DNA from: Ardenticatena sp.
GTDB lineage: Bacteria > Chloroflexota > Anaerolineae > Ardenticatenales > Ardenticatenaceae
Length of the DNA: 64,000 nt
Assembly (NCBI GenBank): GCA_015487975.1
Contig: WFOS01000073.1
Location: 18,808-82,807, forward strand
Direction: 5' to 3'
Shown here piece by piece: positions 52,125-61,607 of this stretch. The notes beneath the pieces were generated by a model. That model ran no database searches. It saw nothing but the letters and a program-made list of their open reading frames with translations, and had not been told where the DNA came from. Every line of letters begins with the position of its first letter. Positions within the stretch are counted from its first letter, which is position 1. A program made the translations under genes and the position numbers.

Positions 52125-55037
52125 ATGTCTTCTCGCTTCACATACCTGGGCGGCGCCCTCCTCTCTGTCGCAGCCGCCGCCGTTCTCTTCTTTGCCTTGT
52201 TGTTCTCTATGCGCTCAACGGATGCTTCACTGGCATCACCTATTTCAGTGGACGTGACAACAGAACGCACGGAGACGTTGGATGGTGAAGATTTCCTTGC
52301 CTACCTCAATCCGGATGGAACATTGAACCTCGAGAAGATCGGGCGTGCTTCCTTCCAACTGAATGGATGGCTCATGGCGCTCTTGCCGGATGGCACGCCA
52401 CGCTTCATTCCACCCACGGCGCCCGAGGCACAGCCCCAAGCAGCGCAAATCGGTACCGACGCCGATTGGAGCAAGATGTTCGATATGTGGGGGGTGCAAG
52501 CGTCGGTCGGAACTGCTGTTGTCAATACGATTGTCATTTCTTGGACAACGAGCAATGTCGATGTGTATATTGGTGGGCGTTTCGATAAGGTAGGGAGTAT
52601 TGCAACGTCGAATGTCGCAAAATGGAGTGCTACGACCGGAGCATGGGAAGCTCTTGGAAACGGACTCAACGGTGAAGTCTACGACATCGCTTTGGGCGTT
52701 GCTCCAGACGTGACTTCGATTGGTCCCTCTACACCATCACCAGGTGGAATTTACGTTGTTGGTGCCTTCAATGCAGATGGAAGTGGCTCTCAAACATTAC
52801 GACGCATCGCATTTTGGGATTTCGCTACGAAGACATGGAAAACCGTTGGTGATGGTATTGGAAGCACATCTGCAGCGAGCGGTGAAGCAGTCTATTGCGT
52901 CACGACGCTGCGTCGAGGTACATCACAGGATGTCTACGTCGGGGGGAATTTTACACAAGTGAACAACAGCAACAACACAACCCTCACTGCCAACTATGTT
53001 GCTCTCTATGAGGGGGAAACTGGCACTTGGAAAACGGTAGGAACAGGGACGAATGAAGGATTGAACAACATCGTCTATGATTGCATCGATGATGAAATCA
53101 ACAAGATCGTTTTCTTTGCTGGTGACTTTACAGCAACCAATGGTGGGGGAACAACATTCAATCGTGTTGCAGCATGGAACCCAGTAGCTGGCACTTGGGA
53201 TAGCCTCAATGCTCCCTTCGATAATACTGTTCGGACATTGGCCTATGTCGATGCTTCAGCAGTGGGCCCAGGGCGACTTTTGTATGCCGGTGGAAACTTT
53301 ACCAGCCCAGCTAATTACTTAGCGGTTTATAGTTTCAATGCGGGTGCATGGCAGGGTATGGTCTCACATCAGCCCAATGACTTCGTCTACGCACTTGATG
53401 TTTGGACAGATACGGGTCAGTACGACCTACTCGTGGGAGGATCCTTTTCACAACTCGTTGCCAACACACCAGGGGGCACGAATGAAAACGTGCGTAGTTT
53501 TGCCATCTATGATGCTACATCTGCCAGTTTTCTTACCGATACCGTTGGCGTAGCAAGCACGACGACAGCGATCATTCGTGCTCTCGCAGGTGGTCCGGGC
53601 CGGCAATATTTCCTTACTGGCGGTGATTTCGAGACGGCGATTGCGACATATGCAAAATGGCCGACGCCAAAGACCTTCACACCAAATCGCATTTTCTACT
53701 ATGACAATGGAACCGAGAAAGGTATCTTGACATTAGGACGTGGTGTCGTAGGGCAGGTATTTGCTATTGCGGTGTCTGGCAACGATGTATACGTGGGCGG
53801 AAACTTTTCGGAAGTAGCAGGCTTTACCGCTAATAACATTGCCCGTTGGAACAACAGTACCAAACGTTGGTATTTAGTCGGCCAAGGTGTCAACTCGACA
53901 GTCTACGCCTTGCATGTGCCAAGTAGTGGAGGAGGCGTATTCGTCGGTGGGGGATTCACACAAGCGACACAAAAAGATGGGACGACACTCAATACGAATT
54001 ACATTGCGAAATGGAATACGACACTGAATCAGTGGGAGTCCGTCGGGAACGGTGTCAACGGACCTGTCTATGCCTTCGCCGAGGGGGGCTCCGGTGCGTC
54101 ACTCTTTGTTGGCGGGGCATTTACTGAGATAAATACAACGCCAGCTACATCAGTTGGGCGCGTTGCATGGTACTCTTTACTCACTAACAGTTGGTATACC
54201 AGCAATAGTACATTCAATGCTGGGATTGGTTCGACCGCAGGTGATGTCGTTCGTGCACTTGCCTATGATTCGAACAATAATCGGCTCTATATTGGTGGCA
54301 AGTTTAGTACCGTTGGCTCGAGTACCACAGCCAACAACGTTGCTTATTGGGATGGTACAAATTGGAATGCATTGAATGATACAACACCTGCACAGCCGGG
54401 GGTCTCCGGAGAAGGCGATATCGTCTATGCCATAGATGTATCTCCCGATGGGAGTAAGGTCTACGTCGGTGGATACTTTGCGCAAGCTGGAAATTACACT
54501 GTCAAATCACTTGCTTATTGGGATAGCGGAGCACAACGTTGGTATCCTATTAGCGGATCAAGTGGTGGTGGTGCGGGGGTCTTGACTGATACGACAGGTT
54601 TACGTAACACAGGCATCGTGCGGGCATTGCGTGTGAGTGGGAGCGGGGAGTATATCCATGTGGGTGGTACCTTCGATGGTGTTGCCATCGACACAAACGG
54701 AATAAACGATACTACTGCCTATGGCATCGCAGTCTGGAATACGAATACCAACCAATGGGATACGTACGGCACAAAAGGTGCCTCACCTTCGACATTGTCG
54801 AATGGCGTCTACGCCATTGCCTTCGGAAGCTCCTACATTGGCGGCGATTTCACCACCGTAGGGAGCTCGACCAAATCCATGAGCTTTGCTCGCTTCGACC
54901 AAATCAAGCCTACGGCCGTGACACTCGAACGCTTCGAAGCGACATCGCAAGCCGGCGCTGGGCGACTGCCCATGCTGGTTGGTCTGCTCCTGTTCGCTGG
55001 CATCCTTGTGGGGTTTCACGCTCGTCGTCGGACATGA
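52125..55037 (+). CDS. Exported repeat protein (RAX2/delta-60-like beta-propeller) with C-terminal anchor
   Basis: A 970-residue exported protein. An N-terminal signal segment (YLGGALLSVAAAAVLFFALL) begins after AAGGAGG and ATG 52125. From residue 140 to 900 are about a dozen repeats of the form VYVGG-x-F-x-x-V followed by N-x-x-AKWN and W-x-x-VG-x-G, as in cortical-marker RAX2-like or delta-60 propellers (VYVGGNFTQVNNS; LFVGGAFTEINTT; LYIGGKFSTVGSS). The C-terminus MLVGLLLFAGILVGFHARRR is a single membrane anchor with a positive stop. Role: probably a surface display or adhesion protein; unproven. Confidence 0.82.
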   Translation: MSSRFTYLGGALLSVAAAAVLFFALLFSMRSTDASLASPISVDVTTERTETLDGEDFLAYLNPDGTLNLEKIGRASFQLNGWLMALLPDGTPRFIPPTAPEAQPQAAQIGTDADWSKMFDMWGVQASVGTAVVNTIVISWTTSNVDVYIGGRFDKVGSIATSNVAKWSATTGAWEALGNGLNGEVYDIALGVAPDVTSIGPSTPSPGGIYVVGAFNADGSGSQTLRRIAFWDFATKTWKTVGDGIGSTSAASGEAVYCVTTLRRGTSQDVYVGGNFTQVNNSNNTTLTANYVALYEGETGTWKTVGTGTNEGLNNIVYDCIDDEINKIVFFAGDFTATNGGGTTFNRVAAWNPVAGTWDSLNAPFDNTVRTLAYVDASAVGPGRLLYAGGNFTSPANYLAVYSFNAGAWQGMVSHQPNDFVYALDVWTDTGQYDLLVGGSFSQLVANTPGGTNENVRSFAIYDATSASFLTDTVGVASTTTAIIRALAGGPGRQYFLTGGDFETAIATYAKWPTPKTFTPNRIFYYDNGTEKGILTLGRGVVGQVFAIAVSGNDVYVGGNFSEVAGFTANNIARWNNSTKRWYLVGQGVNSTVYALHVPSSGGGVFVGGGFTQATQKDGTTLNTNYIAKWNTTLNQWESVGNGVNGPVYAFAEGGSGASLFVGGAFTEINTTPATSVGRVAWYSLLTNSWYTSNSTFNAGIGSTAGDVVRALAYDSNNNRLYIGGKFSTVGSSTTANNVAYWDGTNWNALNDTTPAQPGVSGEGDIVYAIDVSPDGSKVYVGGYFAQAGNYTVKSLAYWDSGAQRWYPISGSSGGGAGVLTDTTGLRNTGIVRALRVSGSGEYIHVGGTFDGVAIDTNGINDTTAYGIAVWNTNTNQWDTYGTKGASPSTLSNGVYAIAFGSSYIGGDFTTVGSSTKSMSFARFDQIKPTAVTLERFEATSQAGAGRLPMLVGLLLFAGILVGFHARRRT

Positions 55038-55068
55038 GAAAACAGGCCATCCTGTTCCCCCTTTCCTC

Positions 55069-55101
55069 GAGGTCGGGGAGCTCCCCGCGCTCCCCGACCT
55101 C
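55069..55101 (+). terminator. Terminator-like hairpin between the propeller and beta-helix genes
   Basis: A perfect 13-bp stem (gaggtcggggagc / gctccccgacctc) with a 7-base loop. No T-tract. Confidence 0.7.
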
Positions 55102-55128
55102 CTATCGACAACAAGAGGAGCGAAAATC

Positions 55129-57390
55129 ATGTGGCGTACTCGGCAGATCGAATGGCGCATTACTCTTTTCACGACCATTGGGCTTCTTCTGCTCATTGTC
55201 TGGCTAGCCTGGTATCCATCCCTCGATGCCATCGCTTCTCCTACCGCCACGACACGCTATGTCGATGCAAGCGGTACATGTGGCGGGGCAACACCTTGCT
55301 ACAGCACGATCCAGGCCGCTGTGGATGCGGCCAACGATGGTGACACCATCAAGGTGGCTGCGGGAACGTATACGGGCGTCCAGACACGTCTCTCGGCCTC
55401 GACAGGCTACACCTATACGCAAATCGTCTTCATCGACAGCAAAAGCCTGACCCTCGAAGGGGGCTACACCACCAGCGATTGGAATATCTCCGACCCAGCG
55501 ACACGCCCGACGATCCTCGATGCACAAGGATATGGGCGCGGCATCACGATTCTCGGAAGCGGGAACGAACATGTGACGCTGAGCGGATTTCAAATCGTCA
55601 ACGGGGATTATACCAACTTGGGGAACCCGCCTGGTATTGCCAATGCTGCTTGCCCAACCACGGGGGGCGATTGCGCTGGGGGATTGTTCGCTTCCCTCGT
55701 CAAGGTGACACTGCGTGACATGCTCATCCGCAACAACACTGCAAGTCGTCTGCGCCCGTACAGCGAGGGCGGCGGGCTGCTGCTCTGGGAAGTGCTCGAT
55801 GGCACGACACTCGATGCGGTGCAGGTCTTCAGCAATACCAATATCGTCGAAGGGTATGGCGGTGGTATTTCGATCAACGATGCACTTGGTACCATCACCA
55901 TCACCAACAGCCAAATCGAGTACAACCATAGCACCTTCGACGGCGGTGGGATCAAATACACGGGCGATGGGTTGTTGACCATCCGCAATACCCGCTTTAC
56001 TGGCAACAGCGCTGTTGGACGAAGTGATTCCAACGGTGGGGCCATCGCGGCCAACGTCTCGGCGGATGTCATCCTCGACAGGGTAGAGTTTCGTAACAAC
56101 GTTGCCTCGGATGATGGAGCTGCGCTTTATGTGAGGAAGGTCGGCCCAAGCGATGCCACCGTGCGCCTTGTCAATGTATTGGCAGCAGAAAACCGTCTCA
56201 CCGCCGACAAGCAGCCATATGGCTCGGTCTTCAACTTCCTTGGTGGGACCATCGGGACATACGACATCCATCTGAGCCATGTGACCATTGCCGACAATCG
56301 AACCCCTGGGGGGATCCGCTTTGCACAATGGGCGACTAGCGATGCAATCGCCTACACCGCTCGCATCACGAATACGCTTGTCACGAGTGCTACCTATGGT
56401 TTCGTGGGCGCGCACTACACACGAACACTAACCATTCGTCATACGAACACGCTCTTCTACAACGTAGCAACCCAAACCGTCGCCGAGAATGGCACGCCCA
56501 CCTTCATCGGCACCGGGACAGTAACCGGCAATCCAAATCTAGACAGCAACCAACGCTTGCAATCGGGCTCGGCGGCGATCGATGCGGGAGTGAATAGTGG
56601 GGTTACACTCGACATCGATGGGGGCGTGCGCCCCAGCGGCGCCGGATACGACATCGGCGCGGATGAATATGCTGCCAGCTCACCGGGAACACTGCGCTTC
56701 AGTCAAGCCACCTACGCTGTCGATGAGGGGAATACATTGCAAGTCACCGTCGAACGTGTCAATGGAACGAGTGGTACCGTGAGTGTCCAATACAGCACGA
56801 GCGATGGTACTGCCACCGCGGGGAGTGACTACACCGCCGCCTCGGGGACGCTCACCTTCGCCGACGGCGAAACCAGCAAGACGTTCACGCTTGCGACGAC
56901 CCAAGATACCGTAGACGAGCCCGACGAAACGCTGGTGCTTCGTCTCCAAAACCCTGGTGGTGGGGCCACACTCGGTTCGCCCAACCAAGCCGTGGTAACG
57001 ATCGTGGATGACGATACGAGTGCTGCTGGTATCATTCGTTTCTCCTCTGCGACGTACACAGTGACCGAATCCGCAACCACAGCCACGATTACTGTCGTGC
57101 GCACGAATGGTAGCAGTGGGACGGTGAGCGTTCAGTACAGTACGAGCGATGGTACGGCAACCGCTGGCAACGACTATGTGGCCGCCTCAGGGACACTGAC
57201 GTTCAACGATGGTGAAACCAGCAAGACATTCACCGTGCAAATCCTGCCAGATGCCATCGATGAGTTGGACGAAACCATCAACCTGACACTCTACAATGTC
57301 ACCGGCGGTGCTTCCCTGGGGACGCCGAACCAAGCAACATTGGTCATCGTTGACGCCTCATACATTTACTTGCCGGTCATTCTGCGCTAA
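55129..57390 (+). CDS. Exported right-handed beta-helix protein with two Calx-beta domains
   Basis: A 753-residue exported protein. N-terminal signal anchor TLFTTIGLLLLIVWLAWYP. Residues about 45-510 form a parallel beta-helix with a pectin-lyase-like opening (CYSTIQAAVDAANDGDTI) and PbH1 repeats (TNSQIEYNHSTFDGGGIKY, NTRFTGNSAVGRS). A DIDGGVRPSGAGYDIGADE segment, typical at the end of such helices, is followed by two Calx-beta domains (ATYAVDEGNTLQVTVERV; ATYTVTESATTATITVV). The C-terminus YIYLPVILR repeats the tail of the M14 peptidase. GAGGAG before the ATG at 55129; the open frame extends upstream but inside the previous gene. Confidence 0.85.
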   Translation: MWRTRQIEWRITLFTTIGLLLLIVWLAWYPSLDAIASPTATTRYVDASGTCGGATPCYSTIQAAVDAANDGDTIKVAAGTYTGVQTRLSASTGYTYTQIVFIDSKSLTLEGGYTTSDWNISDPATRPTILDAQGYGRGITILGSGNEHVTLSGFQIVNGDYTNLGNPPGIANAACPTTGGDCAGGLFASLVKVTLRDMLIRNNTASRLRPYSEGGGLLLWEVLDGTTLDAVQVFSNTNIVEGYGGGISINDALGTITITNSQIEYNHSTFDGGGIKYTGDGLLTIRNTRFTGNSAVGRSDSNGGAIAANVSADVILDRVEFRNNVASDDGAALYVRKVGPSDATVRLVNVLAAENRLTADKQPYGSVFNFLGGTIGTYDIHLSHVTIADNRTPGGIRFAQWATSDAIAYTARITNTLVTSATYGFVGAHYTRTLTIRHTNTLFYNVATQTVAENGTPTFIGTGTVTGNPNLDSNQRLQSGSAAIDAGVNSGVTLDIDGGVRPSGAGYDIGADEYAASSPGTLRFSQATYAVDEGNTLQVTVERVNGTSGTVSVQYSTSDGTATAGSDYTAASGTLTFADGETSKTFTLATTQDTVDEPDETLVLRLQNPGGGATLGSPNQAVVTIVDDDTSAAGIIRFSSATYTVTESATTATITVVRTNGSSGTVSVQYSTSDGTATAGNDYVAASGTLTFNDGETSKTFTVQILPDAIDELDETINLTLYNVTGGASLGTPNQATLVIVDASYIYLPVILR

Positions 57391-57773
57391 CCCCAAGCCC
57401 CGTCGGGTGAGCCAGTCTGCGCTCGCCCGGCGGGGAATGCTCCAACCTTCAATCTTCGATCTCCAAAGCTCGGTGATAGAGATTGCCATCAACCCCAGCA
57501 TCAAGAGGCCAGACCACCGGCCCCATGCCAAAGTCCTGTACAAGAATGCCACGATTTTGTCATATCGTTGCGTTATGCGCTCGCATGTGATTGAATAACA
57601 ACGGTACAGCAATTCGGGCAGACAAGGTGGACATATGCAAGTCGAAATACCCTTTGGTATTCCCCCATCTTCCACTGATGGTCCCATTGCATTGCAATTG
57701 CATCGTGCCTCGTGGTGGAACGGTACCGAGGGACAGTCAGGAGTTTGGGTTTGTAGAGATGAGGAGATTGGTA
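57391..57773. other. 383-base region between the exported-protein block and the cas operon
   Basis: Contains a GC-rich hairpin that ends the beta-helix gene, then about 330 bases of mixed composition with no recognisable gene. TTGCATTGCAATTGCA near 57688-57703 is a small palindrome that could be an operator. Composition rises sharply in GC after 57.8 kb. Confidence 0.5.
57397..57436 (+). terminator. Terminator-like hairpin after the beta-helix gene
   Basis: A 15-bp stem (ccccgtcgggtgagc / gctcgcccggcgggg, with two wobble pairs) and an 8-base loop. Confidence 0.7.
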
Positions 57774-59852
57774 ATGCTAGAAGGCTTGCGAACCTTGGGA
57801 CGAACTGTACTGGATTGGCGAAGCAAAGACACCCATGCCCCTGAAGAAGCGTTGTTACAGACTTTGGTTAAGGTAGACGAAGCCACCCGTTACGAGGGTC
57901 TGGTGCATTTTCATCTTCGGCCCCACGGCCAGGGTGCCTGGCGCTTGGTTGAACCCACGCTGCAAGATGTGGACGCCGAAGCCCTTTACCGGGCTTTGTG
58001 GGTGGGCCATGCCCCCCGCAATGTGGTGCAGGCGCGAGCCACCGTCGCCAGCCTGGAGTATCTGATCTCGCAGGTGTTGCCTGCGCTGGCCGGAATGCTG
58101 GACCCGGGGCTGCCCGATTTGCACCTCCGGGCCGCCCTGGAAGCCGTGGTGCGCGCGACTTTCCTCGAACTGCCTGTGACCAAGAAGAGCGAGCAGCGCT
58201 ATCGGTGGGTGTGGAACCTGCCTGCGCTGGGCTGGTTTCGCTGGAACTGGGTGCCGCGAGGGCGGCAGCGGGAATTGGAGGCCTTGGGCTACCCCGGTGC
58301 ACACGCGGAGACCCCCGAAGCCGTGTTGGCGTACGCACAGCAGTATGGCGTCAAAAAGACGGTGCAACTCCTGGCCGACACTTTGGCCGCGGGCCTGGCC
58401 GAGATTCTGGGACACAGAGGCGCCCGGTACTTGTTTACGCTGCATGTAGACGGCCGTTGGCTGGCCCGGGAACCGGCTTACCATCGCTACCTGTATGCCT
58501 ATTACCTGGGCGGGCTGTTCACCAATGCCAGGCTGGGCCGTTGCCATGTCTGCGGGCAGGAGGCCCCTGTCACCGAGGATACCACCCGCCTTTGGCTCAA
58601 GTTCTACATCACCGACAAGCCCGGTTTCGCCAGTGGCTTCCGCAAGACCAACTTCCGTCGCAACTACACCTTGTGCCAGGAGTGCTATCGGGAACTCTTG
58701 GCCGGGGAGGCCTTTCTGCGTACCCGGCTGCGCAGTTGGTTGGGCACCACGGTCTATGTGCTGCCCGTGTTCTACCTGCCCCAGGTGCAGCCCTCGGCTG
58801 CGAACCTGACGCAATGGGCCGGGTATGTGGTGCGCCGCTGGGAGGCCAGCCGCACCCTGGACGGCTGGCGGACCTTCCACGAGCAGTTGGCGGATTATCA
58901 GGAGTATGAGAACCAGAAGGCGTGGTTCCTGCTTGATTTCCTGTTTGTGGATGGCGATGGGCGGTCCATCAAACTCCAGCACTACATTCAGGATGTGCCA
59001 CCCCCGCGGCTGGATGCCCTAGACGACGCCCGCCATCGCACCCGCACCTTCGCCCAACGGTATTTCTACGACGGAGCCATGTGGGACCTGAGTTTCCAAA
59101 CACTGTACTATCTCTTCCCTATTCAAATCAAGCGTTTGCTATCTAGAAAAATAAAAATCGTGCGATTGCAGCCCTTCTACCAGTTCTTGGGCTCTTTACT
59201 TCATGAACGTCCTGTGGACTTTCACGGTCTAATTTCTCTCTTCCTGGAAACCGCGAGCGTGCATTATTTTCAAAAATATGGCGCGTATGTGCACAAAGCC
59301 CTGCCCAAGAACGACGCGAAAAGCGTGTTGCGCGCGTTGTGTACCTTCCTGGTGCAGAGCCAGTTGCTGCGCTATGACCTGATGCTGCTCGGTCTATTCT
59401 CACCCTCGGGAGGCAGACTCATGAGTGATTTGGACTTTGCCGACGAAATCCGCGGTTTGGTGCCCAATGTTGTCTGGGAGTACATGGATGCGCTTAGTCT
59501 GAACGTGGCCCAACGGGCTTTGTTCCTGCTGGGCTACCTGATGGGTGAAGTTGCCCAGAGCCAACATCAGGCCGGTTCGGTCACCGTGCTCAACAAAATC
59601 CATTTCCAGGGCATGGACGACGGGAAGATACGCCGCTTGAGCAACGAAATCCTGGACCAGATGCGCATTTACCGCGTCCTGCGCCCCGATACGCGGGACA
59701 TGTTCGCGGCCATGCGCAGCCTGATGGACCAGGCCGGACGGCTGCTTTCCCCGGCCGAGAACACCTATTGGGTGCTTTCAGGCTACGCGTTCCGCCACCT
59801 GCGCCGGTTTGGTGGGGCTTCCGAGCAGGGTGAGGAATCCTCCACGGAGTAA
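57774..59852 (+). CDS. cas8b: CRISPR-associated protein Cas8b/Csh1 (type I-B large subunit)
   Basis: A 692-residue protein of the TM1802/Csh1 type, the large Cascade subunit of type I-B systems that recognises the PAM and recruits Cas3. A zinc-ribbon is visible in GRCHVCGQEAP (about residues 257-262) with the partner CQECYREL about 45 residues later, the family hallmark; the C-terminal helical part includes FLLGYLMGEVAQSQ. GAGGAG stands before ATG 57774; the open frame runs to 57591 without similarity. The 59.1-59.3 kb part (RLLSRKIKIVRLQPFYQFLG) is less GC-rich than the rest. Confidence 0.88.
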   Translation: MLEGLRTLGRTVLDWRSKDTHAPEEALLQTLVKVDEATRYEGLVHFHLRPHGQGAWRLVEPTLQDVDAEALYRALWVGHAPRNVVQARATVASLEYLISQVLPALAGMLDPGLPDLHLRAALEAVVRATFLELPVTKKSEQRYRWVWNLPALGWFRWNWVPRGRQRELEALGYPGAHAETPEAVLAYAQQYGVKKTVQLLADTLAAGLAEILGHRGARYLFTLHVDGRWLAREPAYHRYLYAYYLGGLFTNARLGRCHVCGQEAPVTEDTTRLWLKFYITDKPGFASGFRKTNFRRNYTLCQECYRELLAGEAFLRTRLRSWLGTTVYVLPVFYLPQVQPSAANLTQWAGYVVRRWEASRTLDGWRTFHEQLADYQEYENQKAWFLLDFLFVDGDGRSIKLQHYIQDVPPPRLDALDDARHRTRTFAQRYFYDGAMWDLSFQTLYYLFPIQIKRLLSRKIKIVRLQPFYQFLGSLLHERPVDFHGLISLFLETASVHYFQKYGAYVHKALPKNDAKSVLRALCTFLVQSQLLRYDLMLLGLFSPSGGRLMSDLDFADEIRGLVPNVVWEYMDALSLNVAQRALFLLGYLMGEVAQSQHQAGSVTVLNKIHFQGMDDGKIRRLSNEILDQMRIYRVLRPDTRDMFAAMRSLMDQAGRLLSPAENTYWVLSGYAFRHLRRFGGASEQGEESSTE

Positions 59853-59856
59853 GGCC

Positions 59857-60300
59857 ATGCCCCAAACCGTGCGGCGTCGCCGATCCATTCGCCTGAAGGG
59901 GTGGGATTACTGCACCTCGGCCGTGTGTTTCGTCACCATCTGCACCCACGACCGCGCGCCTCTGGTTGGCCGGGTGGTGGATGGGGACATAGTGCTGAAC
60001 GCGTTTGGGGAAATCGCGCGGGCGGAATGGTTCCGTTCCGCGGAAATTCGTGCGGAAATTGAATTGTTTCCCGACGAATTCGTGGTCATGCCCAACCACA
60101 TTCACGGGATTGTGTGGATTGTGGAAACGGATGATGGAACCGGACACCGCGACGACGCGGTAGGGGTGCACGGCCGGTCGCCCAATGTAGGGATGCATGG
60201 CCGGTCGCCCAATGTAGGGATGCATGGCCGGTCGTCCAATGTAGGGGGTGCATGGCCGGTCGCCCAATGTAGGGGGTGCATGGCCGGTCGCCCAATGTAG
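59857..60300 (+). pseudogene. Truncated REP-associated tyrosine transposase (RAYT) merged with REP repeats
   Basis: The N-terminal 100 residues match the Y1/RAYT family: RRRSIRLKGWDYCTSAVCFV, then VVMPNHIHGIVWIVE with the HUH histidines at about residues 81 and 83. From about residue 103 on the frame only translates the tandem repeat (HGRSPNVG units) and stops in it at 60300. The C-terminal third with the catalytic Tyr is missing, so it is not active. ATG 59857 is 5 bases after the cas8b stop. Inserted between cas8b and cas7. Confidence 0.85.
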
Positions 60301-60461
60301 GGGTGCACGGCCGGTCGCCCAATGTAGGGGTGCACGGCCGGTCGTCCAATGTAGGGGGTGCACGGCCGGTCGCCCAATGTAGGGGGTGCACGGCCGGTCG
60401 CCCAATGTAGGGGTGCACGGCCGGTCGCCCAATGTAGGGGTGCACGGCCGTGCACCCCTAC
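60160..60461 (+). repeat. REP-derived 27/28-bp tandem array
   Basis: Ten full copies of a 27-28-base unit (gtaggggtgcacggcc followed by ggtcgcccaat), then a final unit that turns into a palindrome, gtaggggtgcac-ggcc-gtgcacccctac (60434-60461). Variants (c/t, 4 or 5 G) occur in a pattern (units 4-5 and 8-9 carry an extra G; 3 and 7 carry gtcgtcc), suggesting duplication of a four-unit block. There are no spacers, so this is not a CRISPR array. Confidence 0.93.
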
Positions 60462-60527
60462 AACCCCGGGGGCCAGCGCCCCGTTCGTTGGGTTCGTCTC
60501 ACAATCCAAACCTAAAGGAGGTGTCCC

Positions 60528-61595
60528 ATGACCGTTGAGCGCAACAGCGAAATCCTGTTTCTGTACGATGCCCGTATGTGCAACCCCAACGGCGACCCGG
60601 ACGAAGAAAATCGCCCCCGCATGGACTACGATTCAGGCCGCAACCTGGTCAGCGATGTGCGCCTCAAGCGCTACCTGCGGGACTACTGGCTCACCTGGCC
60701 CGCGGAGGCCTGGACGGGGGAACCCTGGGAATACCCTGTGTCCCAAGATGTCTGGGTACGCACGAAAGACGGGCAAACCGTCACAGCCAACCAGCGAATC
60801 CGACAATTAGCCGAGATATATGCCCAGGAAAAAGGCTTCAAAAAACCTAGCGCAAAGGAGCTCGAAAAAGATCGCGAATTTCGGCAATGGCTCTTAAAGC
60901 GCCTTGTTGATGTACGCATGTTTGGCGCAGTTATGCCCCTTTCCCGCGAAGGCGATCAGAAAGGAGGAAACATTACCTTTACCGGCCCCGTTCAATTTGG
61001 ATGGGGATATTCTCTCAATGTTGTAGAGATTCTCCCTTCTGCCACAATTACCTCCACCTTTGCGGCGGAGCGCGGTTCGCGTGCTGAAAGGCAGACGGAA
61101 CAGGAACAATACGGCACCATGGGCAAGGATTGGCGGGTCAAGTACTCCTTCCTGGCCTTCTACGGTCTGGTGAGCGCCTGGCGGGCCAGGGAAACGGGCT
61201 TGACGGATAAGGACGTGCGCCTGCTGGGCCATTCTCTCATCAACGGGCTTCCCCTCATGGCGACCAGCCGTAGCAAAATTGGCCAGACGCCTCGTCTGCT
61301 GCTGCGGGTGGAATATGTGGACGGCAGCACCTTCCTGGGCGATTTCCGCACCCGTCTGCGTTTGAAGAAGGCGGAGGGCCTGGAGAGCATCGCGGATGTG
61401 GACCTGGACTTCGGGTGTCTGCTGGACCTGCTGGCCCGGCACGCGTCGAGCATCCAGCGCATCGTGGCCTGGGCCCACGAGGAGTTCGCGTCGGGCGTCG
61501 CGTTCGTGCAGGCGCTGACCACCCAGGATGCCTTGCAGAAGAAGGTGGTAGACCTCCAGGCGATGATGCGCCGCTTGCAACAAGCCTCCAACTGA
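60528..61595 (+). CDS. cas7: CRISPR-associated protein Cas7 (type I-B, Csh2-like)
   Basis: A 355-residue Cascade backbone subunit that coats the crRNA. Opening NSEILFLYDARMCNPNGDPD and YDSGRNLVSDVRLKRYLRDY are the hallmark of Cas7 I-B (Csh2), followed by VDVRMFGAVMPL and the RRM-type FTGPVQFGWGYSLN; TTSRSKIGQ-like motif (ATSRSKIGQTPRLLLRVEY) in the second half. AAAGGAGGTG gives an excellent ribosome site. The stretch 60.82-61.08 kb is clearly AT-richer than the flanking halves of the gene. Confidence 0.92.
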   Translation: MTVERNSEILFLYDARMCNPNGDPDEENRPRMDYDSGRNLVSDVRLKRYLRDYWLTWPAEAWTGEPWEYPVSQDVWVRTKDGQTVTANQRIRQLAEIYAQEKGFKKPSAKELEKDREFRQWLLKRLVDVRMFGAVMPLSREGDQKGGNITFTGPVQFGWGYSLNVVEILPSATITSTFAAERGSRAERQTEQEQYGTMGKDWRVKYSFLAFYGLVSAWRARETGLTDKDVRLLGHSLINGLPLMATSRSKIGQTPRLLLRVEYVDGSTFLGDFRTRLRLKKAEGLESIADVDLDFGCLLDLLARHASSIQRIVAWAHEEFASGVAFVQALTTQDALQKKVVDLQAMMRRLQQASN

Positions 61596-61607
61596 AGGAG
61601 GCCGGCA

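Noticed and set aside
57358..57687. 109-residue minus-strand frame before the cas operon with one hydrophobic stretch
   Set aside because: No ribosome site, no known family, and it overlaps the terminator of the beta-helix gene.
60160..60461. CRISPR array next to cas genes
   Set aside because: The units are contiguous 27/28-mers with no unique spacers, and they end in a REP-type palindrome; the neighbouring gene is a RAYT fragment.
60086..60509. Minus-strand open frames of 119-135 residues rich in HPYIGRPAV
   Set aside because: They are only the translated reverse side of the REP repeat array.
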